A stretch of 64,000 bases of DNA from Devosia marina (GTDB lineage: Bacteria; Pseudomonadota; Alphaproteobacteria; Rhizobiales; Devosiaceae): contig NZ_WQRF01000001.1 of assembly GCF_009758415.1 (NCBI RefSeq), positions 1,550,001 to 1,614,000 on the forward strand, written 5' to 3'. Below are positions 9,557 through 18,925 of the stretch, piece after piece. The stretch's first letter is position 1, and each line of letters starts with the position of its first letter. The notes beneath the pieces are model-generated. The model ran no database searches, was not told where the DNA came from, and saw only the letters and a list, made by a program, of their open reading frames with translations. A program made the translations under genes and the position numbers.

Positions 9557-10729
9557 ATGAAGATCACCGCAATCGAAACGCGTGTCGTAAATGCCGAAAT
9601 GCGGAACTGGGTGTTCGTCAAGGTGAGCACGGACGAGCCAGGACTGGTGGGCTGGGGCGAAGCGACACTAGAGTGGAAAACCAGAGCGGTTGTCGGCGCC
9701 ATAGAAGACCTCACCCCGCTGTTGCTGGGGCGCGATCCGCGCGACATCGAGCAAGCCTATCGGGCGATGACCAAACAGAGCTTCTGGCGGCTGGGCGCAG
9801 TGGGAATGAGCGCGGTTTCGGGCATTGAGCTGGCTCTATGGGACATTCTGGGCAAGCACCTTGATGTGCCGGTCTGGAGGCTTCTGGGCGGCAAGGTTCG
9901 CGACCGTGTGGGGGTCTACACCCATCTGGGCATGGGGGACATGCGCGCCGTATACGAAACGGACTCGGCGGATCTTCTGGTAGAGCGGGCCCGGGAAGTG
10001 GTCGAGAACGGCTACACGGCCTTCAAGGCGGTCATCGTGCCCTACACGCATTACCATGCGCCCTTGCCGCAGATCGACAAGGTTGCCCGGATGATGGACG
10101 CTCTGCGCTCCGCGGTTGGTGACGAGATCGAGATCATGGTGGATTTTCACGGTCGGCCTGCCTCGGCAGGTGCAGCCCTCGCCTATATCGAGGCATTGGC
10201 GCCAGGACGACCGATGTTCATCGAGGAGCCGGTACAGCCAGGGGACCTCCAGAGTCTGGCCAATCTGGCCCGTCGAACCAACCTGCCTCTGGCGACTGGT
10301 GAACGCCTCATCGACCGATCGGATTTCGATGCCCTCTTTGCCACGGGAGCCATTGACATCGTGCAGCCGGACATCTGCCATTGCGGGGGACTGATGGAGG
10401 CCAAGAAGATCGCCGCGCGCGCCGAGGCCTTGGGCATCGGCGTAGCGCCGCACAACCCTCTCGGCCCCATCGCCGGCGTGGCAGCGCTGCATTTTGCGGT
10501 CTCGACGCCAAACCATGTCATTCAGGAAGAGATGGTGGGGGCGGTGCCTTGGTATTTTGACGTCGTGCAGGGACCGATCCGTCGGGTCGACGGTTGCTGG
10601 CAGGTGCCTGATGCACCCGGTCTTGGTATTGTCGTGGACGAGGCCGAATGCGCCCGGCACCCCTACAAGCAGGAAGTGCTGCACACACAGAATGCGGTAT
10701 TGCCGGACGGCACTATTGTGGATTGGTAG
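9557..10729 (+). CDS. Enolase-superfamily sugar-acid dehydratase, D-galactonate dehydratase-like
   Basis: 390 residues of the mandelate racemase/muconate lactonising family. Metal ligands and catalytic residues of the galactonate dehydratase group are visible: VDFHGR (Asp196, His198), FIEEP (Glu223/224), ATGERL (Glu249) and APHNP (His299). These would dehydrate a sugar acid to a 2-keto-3-deoxy acid using Mg2+. The ATG at 9557 is preferred over the one at 9551: it matches family N-termini (MKITAIET) and has GAG six bases upstream. It is followed 2 bp later by the SDR gene. The exact substrate (galactonate or a related aldonate) is inferred from family resemblance. Confidence 0.85.
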   Translation: MKITAIETRVVNAEMRNWVFVKVSTDEPGLVGWGEATLEWKTRAVVGAIEDLTPLLLGRDPRDIEQAYRAMTKQSFWRLGAVGMSAVSGIELALWDILGKHLDVPVWRLLGGKVRDRVGVYTHLGMGDMRAVYETDSADLLVERAREVVENGYTAFKAVIVPYTHYHAPLPQIDKVARMMDALRSAVGDEIEIMVDFHGRPASAGAALAYIEALAPGRPMFIEEPVQPGDLQSLANLARRTNLPLATGERLIDRSDFDALFATGAIDIVQPDICHCGGLMEAKKIAARAEALGIGVAPHNPLGPIAGVAALHFAVSTPNHVIQEEMVGAVPWYFDVVQGPIRRVDGCWQVPDAPGLGIVVDEAECARHPYKQEVLHTQNAVLPDGTIVDW

Positions 10730-10731
10730 TT

Positions 10732-11493
10732 ATGCGGCTCAAGGACAAGATTGCCATTGTCACCGGCGCGGGCCGAGGCATAGGCGCAGCCATAGCCGAG
10801 GCCTTTGCGCGGGAAGGCGCAAAGGTCGTGATTGCCGAGCGAGATCCGGCGACGGGCTCGGCCACGGCGTCAAGGCTTGGCGAAAACGCGCTGTTTGTGC
10901 AAACGGATGTGACCGATCAGGGGTCGGTGGATGCCACCGTGCAAGCAACGAGGAAGACCTTCGGCAGCATCGATATCCTTGTCAACAATGCGGGCATCAA
11001 CGTGTTTCACGAGCCATTGGCCACAAGCGACGAGGAATGGTCGAGATGCATGGCCGTGGACCTGGAAGGGGTATGGCGCATGAGCCGCGCGGTACTGCCA
11101 TCGATGCTGGCCGGATCGGGCGGCAGCATCGTCAACATCGCATCCTCGCACAGCTTCACCATCATACCGGGCACGTTTCCATACCCGGTGGCCAAGCACG
11201 GCCTGCTGGGGCTGACACGCTCGCTGGGGATTGAATACGCCAGTCGCAACATTCGCGTGAATGCGATTGCGCCGGGATATATCGAAACCGACCTGGCAAT
11301 CGAATATTGGAACACGTTTCCTGACCCCGCAGCCGAACGGCAGCGCACCTACGACCTGCACCCGCCAAAGCGCATCGGCACGCCAGCGGAAGTGGCCATG
11401 ACGGCCGTGTTTCTGGCCAGCGATGAGGCGCCTTTCATCAACGCCGCCACGATAACCATCGATGGGGGTCGATCGGTGCTATATCATGACTAG
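10732..11493 (+). CDS. SDR-family NAD(P)-dependent dehydrogenase
   Basis: 253 residues, classical short-chain dehydrogenase. The cofactor motif GAGRGIG is at about residues 12-18, NNAG near 86, and the catalytic Ser appears in IASSHSF followed by YPVAKHG (YxxxK). The C-terminal DGGRSVLYHD closes the fold. The ATG at 10732 directly follows the dehydratase stop. Its place between the dehydratase and the regulator suggests it oxidises a sugar, lactone precursor or keto-deoxy intermediate of the same route. The substrate is unknown. Confidence 0.88.
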   Translation: MRLKDKIAIVTGAGRGIGAAIAEAFAREGAKVVIAERDPATGSATASRLGENALFVQTDVTDQGSVDATVQATRKTFGSIDILVNNAGINVFHEPLATSDEEWSRCMAVDLEGVWRMSRAVLPSMLAGSGGSIVNIASSHSFTIIPGTFPYPVAKHGLLGLTRSLGIEYASRNIRVNAIAPGYIETDLAIEYWNTFPDPAAERQRTYDLHPPKRIGTPAEVAMTAVFLASDEAPFINAATITIDGGRSVLYHD

Positions 11494-11552
11494 CGTTTGC
11501 CTTATTGGCATCCGCAAGCCATGGATTTGAAAGAGCAGGAGAACTCCTTGAC

Positions 11553-12272
11553 GTGACAGTCGCCGAGACCACAAAGACCCTTCTAAAACCTCGTGTGCAC
11601 CGTCACGTGGTCAAGACGCTCGCGCAAAGCATCTTGTCGAACAGGTTTGCGTCAGGCACGGCACTGCCATCAGAGCCGGAACTCTGTGAAGAGTTCAGTG
11701 TCAGCCGTAGTGCCGTGCGTGAAGCTGTCAAAGTCCTCGATAGCAAAGGTATGGTGACCACGCGCCCGCGAACTGGAAGCATCGTCAGACCGCGCGAAGA
11801 CTGGAACCTCCTGGACCCGGATATCCTCGCCTGGTCCATGGAACTGCAACCGAGCGCGGAACTGGTGCTGAGCCTCATCGAGGCGCGTCAGGTCATAGAG
11901 CCTGCGGCGGCGCGGCTTGCCGCGCTGCGCGCGACCGCAACCAGCATTGCGCCGATGGAAGATGCCTTCGTAAGAATGACACGCTTCAAGTCCGCCCAGG
12001 ACTTTGAAGCGTTCAACAAGGCGGACATCGATTTCCACACCGCCCTGTTGCGGGCCAGTGGAAATATCGTTTTCCAGCAGCTGTCGAACACCATCGGCGC
12101 AGCGCTGGCATACTCGTTCCGGCTGACCGTATCGCGTGCCCAGGAACCAGGCGCTTCCCTGCCAAACCATGGTGAGGTCATAGAGCGTATTCGGATGCGT
12201 GATAGCGAGGGCGCATATGCCTCCATGGCACGACTACTGAGCATCGCTCTGGTTGATTTGGGACTCGCCTGA
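11553..12272 (+). CDS. GntR-family transcriptional regulator, FadR/FCD subgroup
   Basis: 239 residues from a GTG at 11553 with AGGAG upstream; the frame could also start at a TTG at 11505. The N-terminal winged helix contains LPSEPELCEEFSVSRSAVREAVKVL, broken here as LPSEPELCEEF and VSRSAVREAVKVL. The C-terminal FCD effector domain carries the usual acidic and His residues, for example FNKADIDFHTALLRASGN. FCD regulators bind carboxylic-acid effectors, which fits a sugar-acid pathway. It probably represses both divergent operons through the inverted repeats near 9450 and 9540 (inference). Confidence 0.88.
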   Translation: MTVAETTKTLLKPRVHRHVVKTLAQSILSNRFASGTALPSEPELCEEFSVSRSAVREAVKVLDSKGMVTTRPRTGSIVRPREDWNLLDPDILAWSMELQPSAELVLSLIEARQVIEPAAARLAALRATATSIAPMEDAFVRMTRFKSAQDFEAFNKADIDFHTALLRASGNIVFQQLSNTIGAALAYSFRLTVSRAQEPGASLPNHGEVIERIRMRDSEGAYASMARLLSIALVDLGLA

Positions 12273-13226
12273 AACTTCATCATGGCGTTTGGGAGCACGC
12301 CACCGCGTGTAAAAGACCCAACCGCTTTGTGCCATTGACGTTGACTACCTGCATGCAGACGGACGGCTTTTCAGAGGCAGCCGAGGACGGCTGAGCGGCA
12401 GGAATGGGCGCGCACCTGCCCGGTGGAAGCACCCTGCCCCACAGTCCTCCACGCCAGAGTCTTAAGCGGGGCCGACTGCGGCCAGTCCAGTTGTGGTGAA
12501 AAAACGCAGACAGCGGACGTTCGTTCAGCTGCTACCGATTTCGAGTACTAACGCTGCGGCATTATTCATACCCAAGTCCACGGTGGCGTTCGACGCCAGC
12601 TATCCTGATCGCGCCAAATGCAAATTGGCGCATAGCTCAATCCTCTCCCACAATAAGCTGGCCGCCGCCAGAACTGGCGACACCCTTATCGGTCTAGGAC
12701 ACATTCTCGAGCATCTTGACGATACCGTTCGTACCGTCGACTTCGAGCAGGTCGCCATCCTTTATGATTCCTGTCACGCCAGGCAGGCCACGAACGCATG
12801 GTAGGCCGTATTCACGGGTGAGCTGCTGCCGGTTCGGTGGACACGAAGTTAGGCTAGCTTAGCTTTTGCGTCTCTGGGTCAGCTTCGCCGTCGATGATGG
12901 TTCGAATGAACATGGGAGGATACCCGGTGAGGTCCTCCCAGAACCTGCAGCTAGAGATGCAGTTCGGAACGCTGGAGGACAACGCGATCCGTGCGGCTAC
13001 CGATCGGCGCCGCCCGTAGGTTCTCACGTTTTGGTATAGTCACCAGCTTGCTCATGGCGAGAACAGATAGAGAACCTGGAAAGTCGAGTCAACAGCGATT
13101 TTGTAGAGGTTGGTGCCAGCACGATGCCAAAAGCAGCGGATACCTTTCCGATCTTGGGGGATGTTAAGGCAGCTTGATGCTTCAAAAGAATCTTCTACTT
13201 TACCTACTGTTTGTGAGGGCGCACGT
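12273..13226. other. Island junction without a convincing gene
   Basis: About 950 bp between the GntR gene and the GmrSD-like gene. A 103-residue frame (12493-12804, +) has no recognisable motif, a GTG start and no good ribosome site, so I do not call it. The right part contains copy A of the structured repeat (12870-13035). This is where ordinary chromosome gives way to the defence/transposon island. Confidence 0.5.
12870..13035 (-). ncRNA. Structured repeat copy A (possible leader RNA or att-like site)
   Basis: This stretch is an imperfect direct copy (roughly 75-80 % by eye) of 30470-30645, in the same orientation. Both copies fold into the same series of hairpins. One stem here is GGGAGGA/TCCTCCC (12913-12939 region). 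Another pairs AACCTGCA with TGCAGTT, whereas copy B pairs AACCGC with GCGGTT, so bases change on both sides while pairing is kept. Differences do not follow a codon pattern in any frame. On the minus strand it ends at an ATG opening a short frame related to the one after copy B. No known RNA family was recognised. Confidence 0.45.
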
Positions 13227-15119
13227 ATGGATACCAAGGACCATCCCGTAATTGTTGTTCTTGGTGACCAGCGCCAGCTCGTGGTGCCCATCTTCCAACG
13301 GCAGTATGCGTGGGGTGAGGAGCGGCTGAAGGCGTTCTGGGAGGACGTCGTTGCAAAAGCCGAGGAGACCACAGAAGGCAAGCCGAAGTTCAATCACTAC
13401 ATGGGCGCACTGATCCTGGCGCCTGGCAGTGACGGCTTCACCATCGGTGCCACTCCGTTGGTACAGGTGATTGACGGTCAGCAGCGGCTTACCACCTTCC
13501 AGATCTTTCTTGCGGCCCTCCGCGAAGTCGGAAATCGGCTCAACGTGCCAGATGTGGGAAATCTGGTACTTCCCTATCTCTATATGCCCAAGATGGAGGG
13601 CGACACTTCGCCCAAGAAGCACCGGCTAGTGCCTACGGCCGAAGACCGCGCGGTGTTCCACCTCATCATCGATTCCGGTCTGGCAGGGGTGCGGAAACAG
13701 CATCCCAAGCTTTTCTTCCAGAACGGCAAGCTGATCCGTGGCTCTGCCCCCGTCGCTGTTCGAGCCTTTTGGTATTTCATCGAGCAGATCGAGCGCTATG
13801 CCCGGCTTGGGCTCGTGGACGAGGAGCAGGATGGGAACGGCGGGACGGATGAAGATGCTGGAGCGCAAGGACTGCGCCTCCACGCCCTGCTGAAGGCCAT
13901 GCTGCATCACCTAAAGCTGGTGGTCATCACACTGTCAGAGGATGACGACGCTCAAGTCATCTTTGAAACGCTTAACAGCAAGGCAGAGCCATTGCTGGCA
14001 ATGGATTTGGTTCGCAACAACATATTCCATCGCGCTGCCGCTCAGGGCGAGCAGGTCGAGGAACTGTTCGACAAGAAGTGGCGGCCCTTCGATAAGAACT
14101 CGACCTTCTGGAAGGCTGACTCGCCTCGCGCGAAACCGAAGCGCCCAAGGATCGACCACTTTCTCAGCCACGCTCTAACCGCCCAAACCGGGCAGGAGAC
14201 GTCGCTACGTGAGTTGTACTCCGAGTATCGAGCGTTCACGCGCCCTGGAGGCAAGCCGCGCTTCCAGACCGTTGAGGCAGAGCTGGACGCACTGGTTGAG
14301 TTCGCGTCCATTTACGAAACCTTGGAGGCCGGCGGTGCGGACGCTGACCTCACCTGGATCGGGCGAAAGTTGGCAATCTGGGAGGTTTCCACTGCCTATC
14401 CTTTGATCTTCCGCATCGCAAATTCTTCGGCACCTGACCAGGAGAAGAAGGCACTCTACCGCTTGGTGTACAGCTATCTGGTACGGCGGGCCCTGTGTGG
14501 CCTAACCCCCAAGAACCTCAACAAGACCTTCGCTCGCCTTACCGCGGAGATGCTGTCTCACGGGGTGTCGCTAGAGACCTTCAAAGGCGCCTTCGCCAAC
14601 CAGACCGGGAACGCAGTACGCTTCCCTACCGATACTGAGTTGGAGGAGGCGGTACGGACGAAGGCAGTCTACACCATGTTCAACCGCAAGGATCGCTTGG
14701 CGGATGTCTTGTGGGATCTGGAGATGGCAACGCGAACCAAGTTCAGCGTTGATACCCCCAGGCCCGACAACATGTCGGTAGAACATGTTATGCCGCAGAC
14801 ATGGGCGACCCGCTGGCCTCTGCCCGACGGGCGGTTGGCTCCGGGCGACAAGGTCACCGGCGCCGACCAAAAAATGCTCGAAGATATCCGGGCTCGTGAT
14901 GGGCTTGTTCACACACTCGGAAATCTCACCCTGATCACTGTTCCGGGAAATACAGCGGCTTCGAACTCGGGCTTTGTCGACAAGAAGCCGTGGCTACTGA
15001 AGAGTCTTCTCGCCTTGAACCTCGAGGTGACGTCCGGAGATGCCTGGACCCATACATCCATCACCGACCGCTCCACCGATCTCGCGAAGCGCGCCGCTAC
15101 CGTCTGGCCTGCCCCTTAG
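13227..15119 (+). CDS. GmrSD-like DUF262/DUF1524 protein (type IV restriction-like)
   Basis: 630 residues. The N-terminal DUF262 (ParB/GmrS-like NTPase) is marked by VPIFQRQYAWGEERL and VIDGQQRLTTFQ (DGQQR motif, about residue 90). The C-terminal DUF1524 HNH-type nuclease is marked by VEHVMPQTW and HTLGNLTLI. Fused proteins of this kind cut modified DNA or act as phage defence. The ATG at 13227 gives a normal DUF262 start; the frame extends upstream to 13110 without support. It is read opposite to the CBASS operon and sits just left of the transposon-end cluster, apparently as separate defence cargo. Confidence 0.85.
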   Translation: MDTKDHPVIVVLGDQRQLVVPIFQRQYAWGEERLKAFWEDVVAKAEETTEGKPKFNHYMGALILAPGSDGFTIGATPLVQVIDGQQRLTTFQIFLAALREVGNRLNVPDVGNLVLPYLYMPKMEGDTSPKKHRLVPTAEDRAVFHLIIDSGLAGVRKQHPKLFFQNGKLIRGSAPVAVRAFWYFIEQIERYARLGLVDEEQDGNGGTDEDAGAQGLRLHALLKAMLHHLKLVVITLSEDDDAQVIFETLNSKAEPLLAMDLVRNNIFHRAAAQGEQVEELFDKKWRPFDKNSTFWKADSPRAKPKRPRIDHFLSHALTAQTGQETSLRELYSEYRAFTRPGGKPRFQTVEAELDALVEFASIYETLEAGGADADLTWIGRKLAIWEVSTAYPLIFRIANSSAPDQEKKALYRLVYSYLVRRALCGLTPKNLNKTFARLTAEMLSHGVSLETFKGAFANQTGNAVRFPTDTELEEAVRTKAVYTMFNRKDRLADVLWDLEMATRTKFSVDTPRPDNMSVEHVMPQTWATRWPLPDGRLAPGDKVTGADQKMLEDIRARDGLVHTLGNLTLITVPGNTAASNSGFVDKKPWLLKSLLALNLEVTSGDAWTHTSITDRSTDLAKRAATVWPAP

Positions 15120-15174
15120 GCGGGAAGCAGTTCAGCAAACGAGATCAACAAGTTATAGATGCGGAGCGCTGTCG

Positions 15175-15369
15175 GATGAAGCGGCCGGCGATTCTCGATT
15201 CGTACAAATCGACTCCGACTCAATTTTATCCGACAACCGTGTCGGGAACTGAAAATCGAGAATCGATGGTACCCGCAGAAAGCCTGACTTCGAGCAAAAA
15301 TCCAGATTCGACTGTTACAGAAGGTTCGAATCTATTTTGCGGTTGAGAACAAAAATCGCGAGTCGATGG
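15175..15369. repeat. Tn7-like transposon end repeats, with two ends nearly abutting
   Basis: The gap holds repeated TnsB-type sites. On the right side, sites read AAAATCGAGAATCGATGG (15253-15270), ATCCAGATTCGACTG (about 15300-15313) and AAAATCGCGAGTCGATGG (15352-15369). On the left side, CGACTC occurs in tandem near 15210-15221. The same core (CGACTCGC / GCGAGTCG) repeats four times at 43795-43902. At 15230-15245 the sequence reads CCGACA, 4 bp, TGTCGG: two transposon termini (TGT...ACA type) pointing away from each other. I read 15240 as the left end of the CBASS-carrying element and 15235 as the right end of a neighbouring or remnant element. Confidence 0.6.
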
Positions 15370-16749
15370 TTATAGCAGTGGATCATAATCCCGAAGAACC
15401 CTGCCTCGCCTTGGGAATCTCGGCATCTGCATTTTGTCTTCGAGCAGCTGCACGGCGGATAGATCACACTCAATTCCTATCTGACCGACGCCCTCTACCC
15501 ATACCCAAGCCTCGCTCAGCAAGTCGATCAAGCCTGCTTTCTCATCCCGATGATCTGAAAGTGCTGCAGCTGGCAGCTGAACCTGAAACGTTTCTACGGT
15601 GCCAACAACACCTCTGATACGGTAGTGCGAGAAGTTCGCCCGTCCAACATCTTCCATGCATAGAAGATACCGTATGAATCCGACGACAGACTCTCTGATC
15701 TCCTCATCGGTCACTGGTGCCTCCGTCATGGGCACTTCTAAACCAGCGACGCTCAGTTCCATATTAAGAAACGCGGAATTGCAGGGCAGGCCCACCGTTC
15801 GGAAGTGAGTAAATAGCAAATAGGAAATCAGCTCGAATTTGCCCTTAAGGGGAACCTCTGGACTTTCCAAAATTGCCGTAATCTTCGGATCTTTAACGTC
15901 ACGGACAGAAGCGCGCTGACCTCTATCCAAAACCTTCAAGTAGACCTGGTCGAAAGCCGGCTTCGTAAGCAACCTATCCATCTTGCTGCAAGCGAAGATT
16001 TCAGACGCTATTCTGATGGCATTGATTAGGTCAAAGATCTGCAGGACCCGATGGTGCAACTCTTCATGTGACCAGCGTACGGTCGTTATATCTGGGGGAA
16101 TTTGGCGCTTGATGTTTCTGAAGAGTATCGCGCTGCCTTCATAGATAACCCCATCACTGCCAGGATGGGATAGAGCGTTTCTTACCATTGGATGGTAGCC
16201 ATCCAGAAGGTTAAGAGGTCCGCCCCGTTTCCGAACTCGAGCTAGAACAATGTCGGATTTGCTACGCTCAGACTTGCTGAGGTTTGAAATTTCAATGTTA
16301 ACGAACTCTCCTTCCAAGAAGTCATAGCAACCCGAAAGCAACGTCAACATTGGGTCAAATATGTCAGCAACGAGTGGGCGATAAATTTTGGTTGCTATGT
16401 GTGCTGTGTCTTCGATGGAATAGGCTTCGAAATCCTTCAACCTCGCGAATTCATCGGAGATGCGGATCATCTGGTCTGCAAGGCGTTTGGAAATCCCAGT
16501 CCACGGTACGAATAGTTCGACCAGGAATCGGTCTGGATCCATTTGAAACGCGTTGTGTAGCAGCTCTAGTATATATTCCAGATTTTCCGCACGCTGGCTC
16601 AAATCCCAGCACACAACCGATTTTTGCCAAAGTGCGTCGACGGTCGCGTCATCGATAGATACCGGACCGAACTTTTGAAGCAGAATAACTGGATGAAGGC
16701 GATTGGCCGTCGCCAAGAATTCCTTCGGTGTGAGAGGAGGGATAGTCAT
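15370..16749 (-). CDS. Unknown 459-residue protein downstream of nucC
   Basis: I recognise no domain. The protein is soluble in appearance: mixed alpha-helical composition, no signal peptide, no membrane segment, no nucleotide-binding motif. Residues 140-260 contain basic patches (SKSERSKSDIVLARVRKRG) and a conserved-looking WSHEELHHRVLQIFDL segment. It begins 39 bp after nucC on the same strand and ends at the first transposon-end repeat, so it is the last cargo gene. It may be an accessory CBASS component or independent cargo. Its codon use and GC content (about 50 %) are lower than in the transposition genes. Confidence 0.7.
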   Translation of the reverse strand: MTIPPLTPKEFLATANRLHPVILLQKFGPVSIDDATVDALWQKSVVCWDLSQRAENLEYILELLHNAFQMDPDRFLVELFVPWTGISKRLADQMIRISDEFARLKDFEAYSIEDTAHIATKIYRPLVADIFDPMLTLLSGCYDFLEGEFVNIEISNLSKSERSKSDIVLARVRKRGGPLNLLDGYHPMVRNALSHPGSDGVIYEGSAILFRNIKRQIPPDITTVRWSHEELHHRVLQIFDLINAIRIASEIFACSKMDRLLTKPAFDQVYLKVLDRGQRASVRDVKDPKITAILESPEVPLKGKFELISYLLFTHFRTVGLPCNSAFLNMELSVAGLEVPMTEAPVTDEEIRESVVGFIRYLLCMEDVGRANFSHYRIRGVVGTVETFQVQLPAAALSDHRDEKAGLIDLLSEAWVWVEGVGQIGIECDLSAVQLLEDKMQMPRFPRRGRVLRDYDPLL

Positions 16750-16788
16750 TGTTCTTCCGGGGGAACGCCGCGAGCCAGTGCCTTCGGT

Positions 16789-17514
16789 CTATTTCGTCAG
16801 CCACTCACCGTAGGCATCGACGTCAATCATGGGCACAGTCCCACTAAACTGCAGCCGGGAAATAAGCTTGAACAAAAAGGCCGTAGCGGCTTTGGTCTCA
16901 CTTTCGAACACGTACTGGTCGGCGTCACGGTCAAAATAGAAATGACCATGAGAGGCAACACAGCCAATGTCGAGCTGCCCGTCGCCCAGATCGGAGCATA
17001 AGGATGAGTTGAATGCCTCGCCAAACGCTGGGGACCAATCGCTTTCAAAAGTCAAAAGGCCTCCCATAATCGGGATCAGCTGCTTGGGTGGGTACACCCC
17101 GCCAGCATGAGGGATCGGAAGGCTGGTTCGATGCAAACGACGTACGCTCGCCACCTTCTCTTGAGCATACTCGACCATTTGTTTGTCAGCAGACTGCTTG
17201 GCTTCGAAAACTGCGTAGACGCTTTCTGCCGGAACGATGATCTGACCTTCGTGATTGAAAACGAAAGGTGAGTACTGGCGGTCGAAAACCACCACATCCA
17301 TCTGCTGGCTGAAAATGCCCTTGCTATCCACCACAAAAGCCTTGTCGGCTTGGTAGCGCTGAGGAAGGTATTTCTGGAGCAAGCTGATCCATACGCCCTC
17401 GCTCGCATCACCCTTGGAGCCCGGGTGGTGAATACTTTCGCGAACAAGGCGCAGCCGATATTGAATGTCTTCGTGAAGACTAGATAATAGCGTTGGAAGT
17501 GACCATTCGGCCAT
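16789..17514 (-). CDS. nucC: NucC, cyclic-triadenylate-activated CBASS endonuclease
   Basis: 241 residues, the family length. The restriction-endonuclease-like active site is intact: MDVVVFDRQ (Asp73), then VPAESVYAVFEAKQS (Glu104, Lys106), the IDx30EAK pattern of NucC. Further strongly family-like segments are GDASEGVW near residue 35, RRLHRTSLPIPHAGG and the C-terminal FSGTVPMIDVDAYG. NucC trimers pair into hexamers on binding cA3 and degrade DNA, killing the infected cell. It follows the CD-NTase gene by 11 bp, which fits a type III CBASS that makes cA3. Confidence 0.95.
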   Translation of the reverse strand: MAEWSLPTLLSSLHEDIQYRLRLVRESIHHPGSKGDASEGVWISLLQKYLPQRYQADKAFVVDSKGIFSQQMDVVVFDRQYSPFVFNHEGQIIVPAESVYAVFEAKQSADKQMVEYAQEKVASVRRLHRTSLPIPHAGGVYPPKQLIPIMGGLLTFESDWSPAFGEAFNSSLCSDLGDGQLDIGCVASHGHFYFDRDADQYVFESETKAATAFLFKLISRLQFSGTVPMIDVDAYGEWLTK

Positions 17515-17525
17515 TTTATCACCCG

Positions 17526-18422
17526 TTATGAAAGAGGAAACTTAGGCCCGAACAATTCGCGCCATGCCCGCAGTGCGTCCTTATTTCGCCCTTGGCGAAC
17601 ATGATTTATCGCCAGGGTAGCCTCACGTTCTGCTGCGCGAAGTAGTGTTTGAGCGCGTTGTTTGCGCGCCAAATCCATGCCGTTGCTTATTGCCGGGCCA
17701 AGCCCCGCCGGATCCGGCCACTCATCGAAGATTCGGTCGGCAAGGGTGGCGAAGAAACCCTGCATTTCGCGGTCGAATGACCCTCCCCACCCACCGTACA
17801 GACACTGCATAGCCATAACCTCGATGAGGAAGGATGGCTTGATAGGTTTCTCGCCGTGCTTGGGGTTGTTGTTCCAGTACTTGGCCATGCGGACCAACCC
17901 CTTCCACTCGTTGGAATAGGCCTGGTGGGCTGCTACGGCTTTTTCCGCATGGGTCTGCGGATTTGTTCCGATCCACTTTCCAAGGTCATTGTCTGGGATC
18001 TCATAATCGCTTCCCTTGTCGAAGGCTGGAACAACATCGACGCTGATGACCCGATAGTCAGTGTTGTCCTCGGCATCTGCCTTCACACCGAAATCGACGT
18101 TGATGGACCGATTTTGCTTCTTTGCGTTGTCACCATACTTTTCCACCAGCGCGTCGTGGAAATCTTTAAGGATGACCGAGGGCGCCTTCGAAACATAGTG
18201 GTTTTCCGACGCCTTCAACACAAAGAAGATATCAACGTCCTTCAGAGGCTTGGATTTGGTCCAACGGGCATACGAGCCAGTCAGAAAACTACGGTCGATC
18301 TTGAACTTGGTGTCCAGGTAATCGCGGACCTCTTGCTGACGAGCGGAAGCGTTCTTCTGCTCCTTGTCATTCAATTCAAGACGGCTTTTAAACTTCCTGA
18401 AGGCTTCGTCGACGGTAAGCAT
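17526..18422 (-). CDS. CBASS CD-NTase (cGAS/DncV-like nucleotidyltransferase), CdnC/CdnD-type
   Basis: 298 residues. The nucleotidyltransferase signature is complete: GSYARWT (Gly49-Ser50), DVDIF (Asp62, Asp64) and a third acidic residue in VISVDVVP (Asp129). This places it among CD-NTases that make cyclic oligonucleotides. The ATG at 18422 shares one base with the stop of the HORMA gene (TGATG); the frame extends upstream to 18698 but overlaps that gene. With HORMA, TRIP13 and NucC as neighbours the likely product is cyclic tri-AMP (inference from characterised homologous operons). Confidence 0.92.
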   Translation of the reverse strand: MLTVDEAFRKFKSRLELNDKEQKNASARQQEVRDYLDTKFKIDRSFLTGSYARWTKSKPLKDVDIFFVLKASENHYVSKAPSVILKDFHDALVEKYGDNAKKQNRSINVDFGVKADAEDNTDYRVISVDVVPAFDKGSDYEIPDNDLGKWIGTNPQTHAEKAVAAHQAYSNEWKGLVRMAKYWNNNPKHGEKPIKPSFLIEVMAMQCLYGGWGGSFDREMQGFFATLADRIFDEWPDPAGLGPAISNGMDLARKQRAQTLLRAAEREATLAINHVRQGRNKDALRAWRELFGPKFPLS

Positions 18423-18925
18423 CAGGCTTTCCTCCAGTATGACGTTGACCCACCCAACCCATTGTGGTCGACGGTTCCACCGAGGCTTTGACGGACCATG
18501 CCTTCTGTCGAACGGTATGTAGTGTCGCTCCACCCCGCCACTGCGGGATACCCTGTCTTCTGAGTTGTAATTATTCGGTACTTGGCTGTGCTTGGTGGGA
18601 TGCCGTTTTTCTTGATCGCGTAGTTCAGGGCATCGGTGTCCGTCCAGAAGCTGCCATCGCCTCCACCAGACCAATTGTAAACGATATCGATATCCCACCT
18701 GTGGATCAGAGCGTTCGTCGTCGGATTGAAGATCTCCAGCACCACTCTTTCAAGGTGTTGGGAATTCAACCAGGTCTGCAGGCCCCGAGTTAGGACATCC
18801 CAGTCACCAAAGAAGCCGGCGGGATCGAGGCCGCTCTTTACGATGATATCTTTGATGCTCTTGAGAATGTTGTCGGCCACATAAGTGACCGAGTGCGTGT
18901 AGGTATTGACCGTAACGGCGCTCAT
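18422..18925 (-). CDS. CBASS HORMA-domain protein (Cap7-like)
   Basis: 167 residues. The protein matches bacterial HORMA family 1 by its N-terminal [18 protein letters not shown] helix, the [14 protein letters not shown] segment, the [19 protein letters not shown] core and a C-terminal safety-belt region ending in [17 protein letters not shown] proteins bind and activate the CD-NTase after recognising a peptide, and TRIP13 ATPases disassemble the complex. Translationally coupled to the upstream 155-residue gene (4-bp ATGA overlap) and to the CD-NTase gene. Confidence 0.9.
   Translation of the reverse strand: MSAVTVNTYTHSVTYVADNILKSIKDIIVKSGLDPAGFFGDWDVLTRGLQTWLNSQHLERVVLEIFNPTTNALIHRWDIDIVYNWSGGGDGSFWTDTDALNYAIKKNGIPPSTAKYRIITTQKTGYPAVAGWSDTTYRSTEGMVRQSLGGTVDHNGLGGSTSYWRKA

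Noticed and set aside
12493..12804. 103-codon frame before the GmrSD gene
   Set aside because: GTG start without ribosome site, no recognisable domain, in a junction region likely made of remnants.
12870..13035. Integron attC site or IscB-associated HEARO/omega RNA
   Set aside because: The repeat lacks proper RYYYAAC/GTTRRRY arms and no integrase; no IscB/IsrB or TnpB gene follows either copy.
13227..15119. GmrSD-like gene as part of the CBASS operon
   Set aside because: Opposite strand and outside the transposon-end cluster; treated as separate defence cargo.
15170..15180. TGTCGG at 15170 as the left end of element 1
   Set aside because: The TGTCGG at 15240 is directly followed by the outward-oriented repeats and forms a palindromic junction with CCGACA at 15230-15235; the one at 15170 has no such support.
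15150..15370. CRISPR array in the repeat-rich gap
   Set aside because: Repeats are short, degenerate, irregularly spaced and occur in both orientations; they match the transposon-end array at 43795-43920. No cas genes are present in the window.
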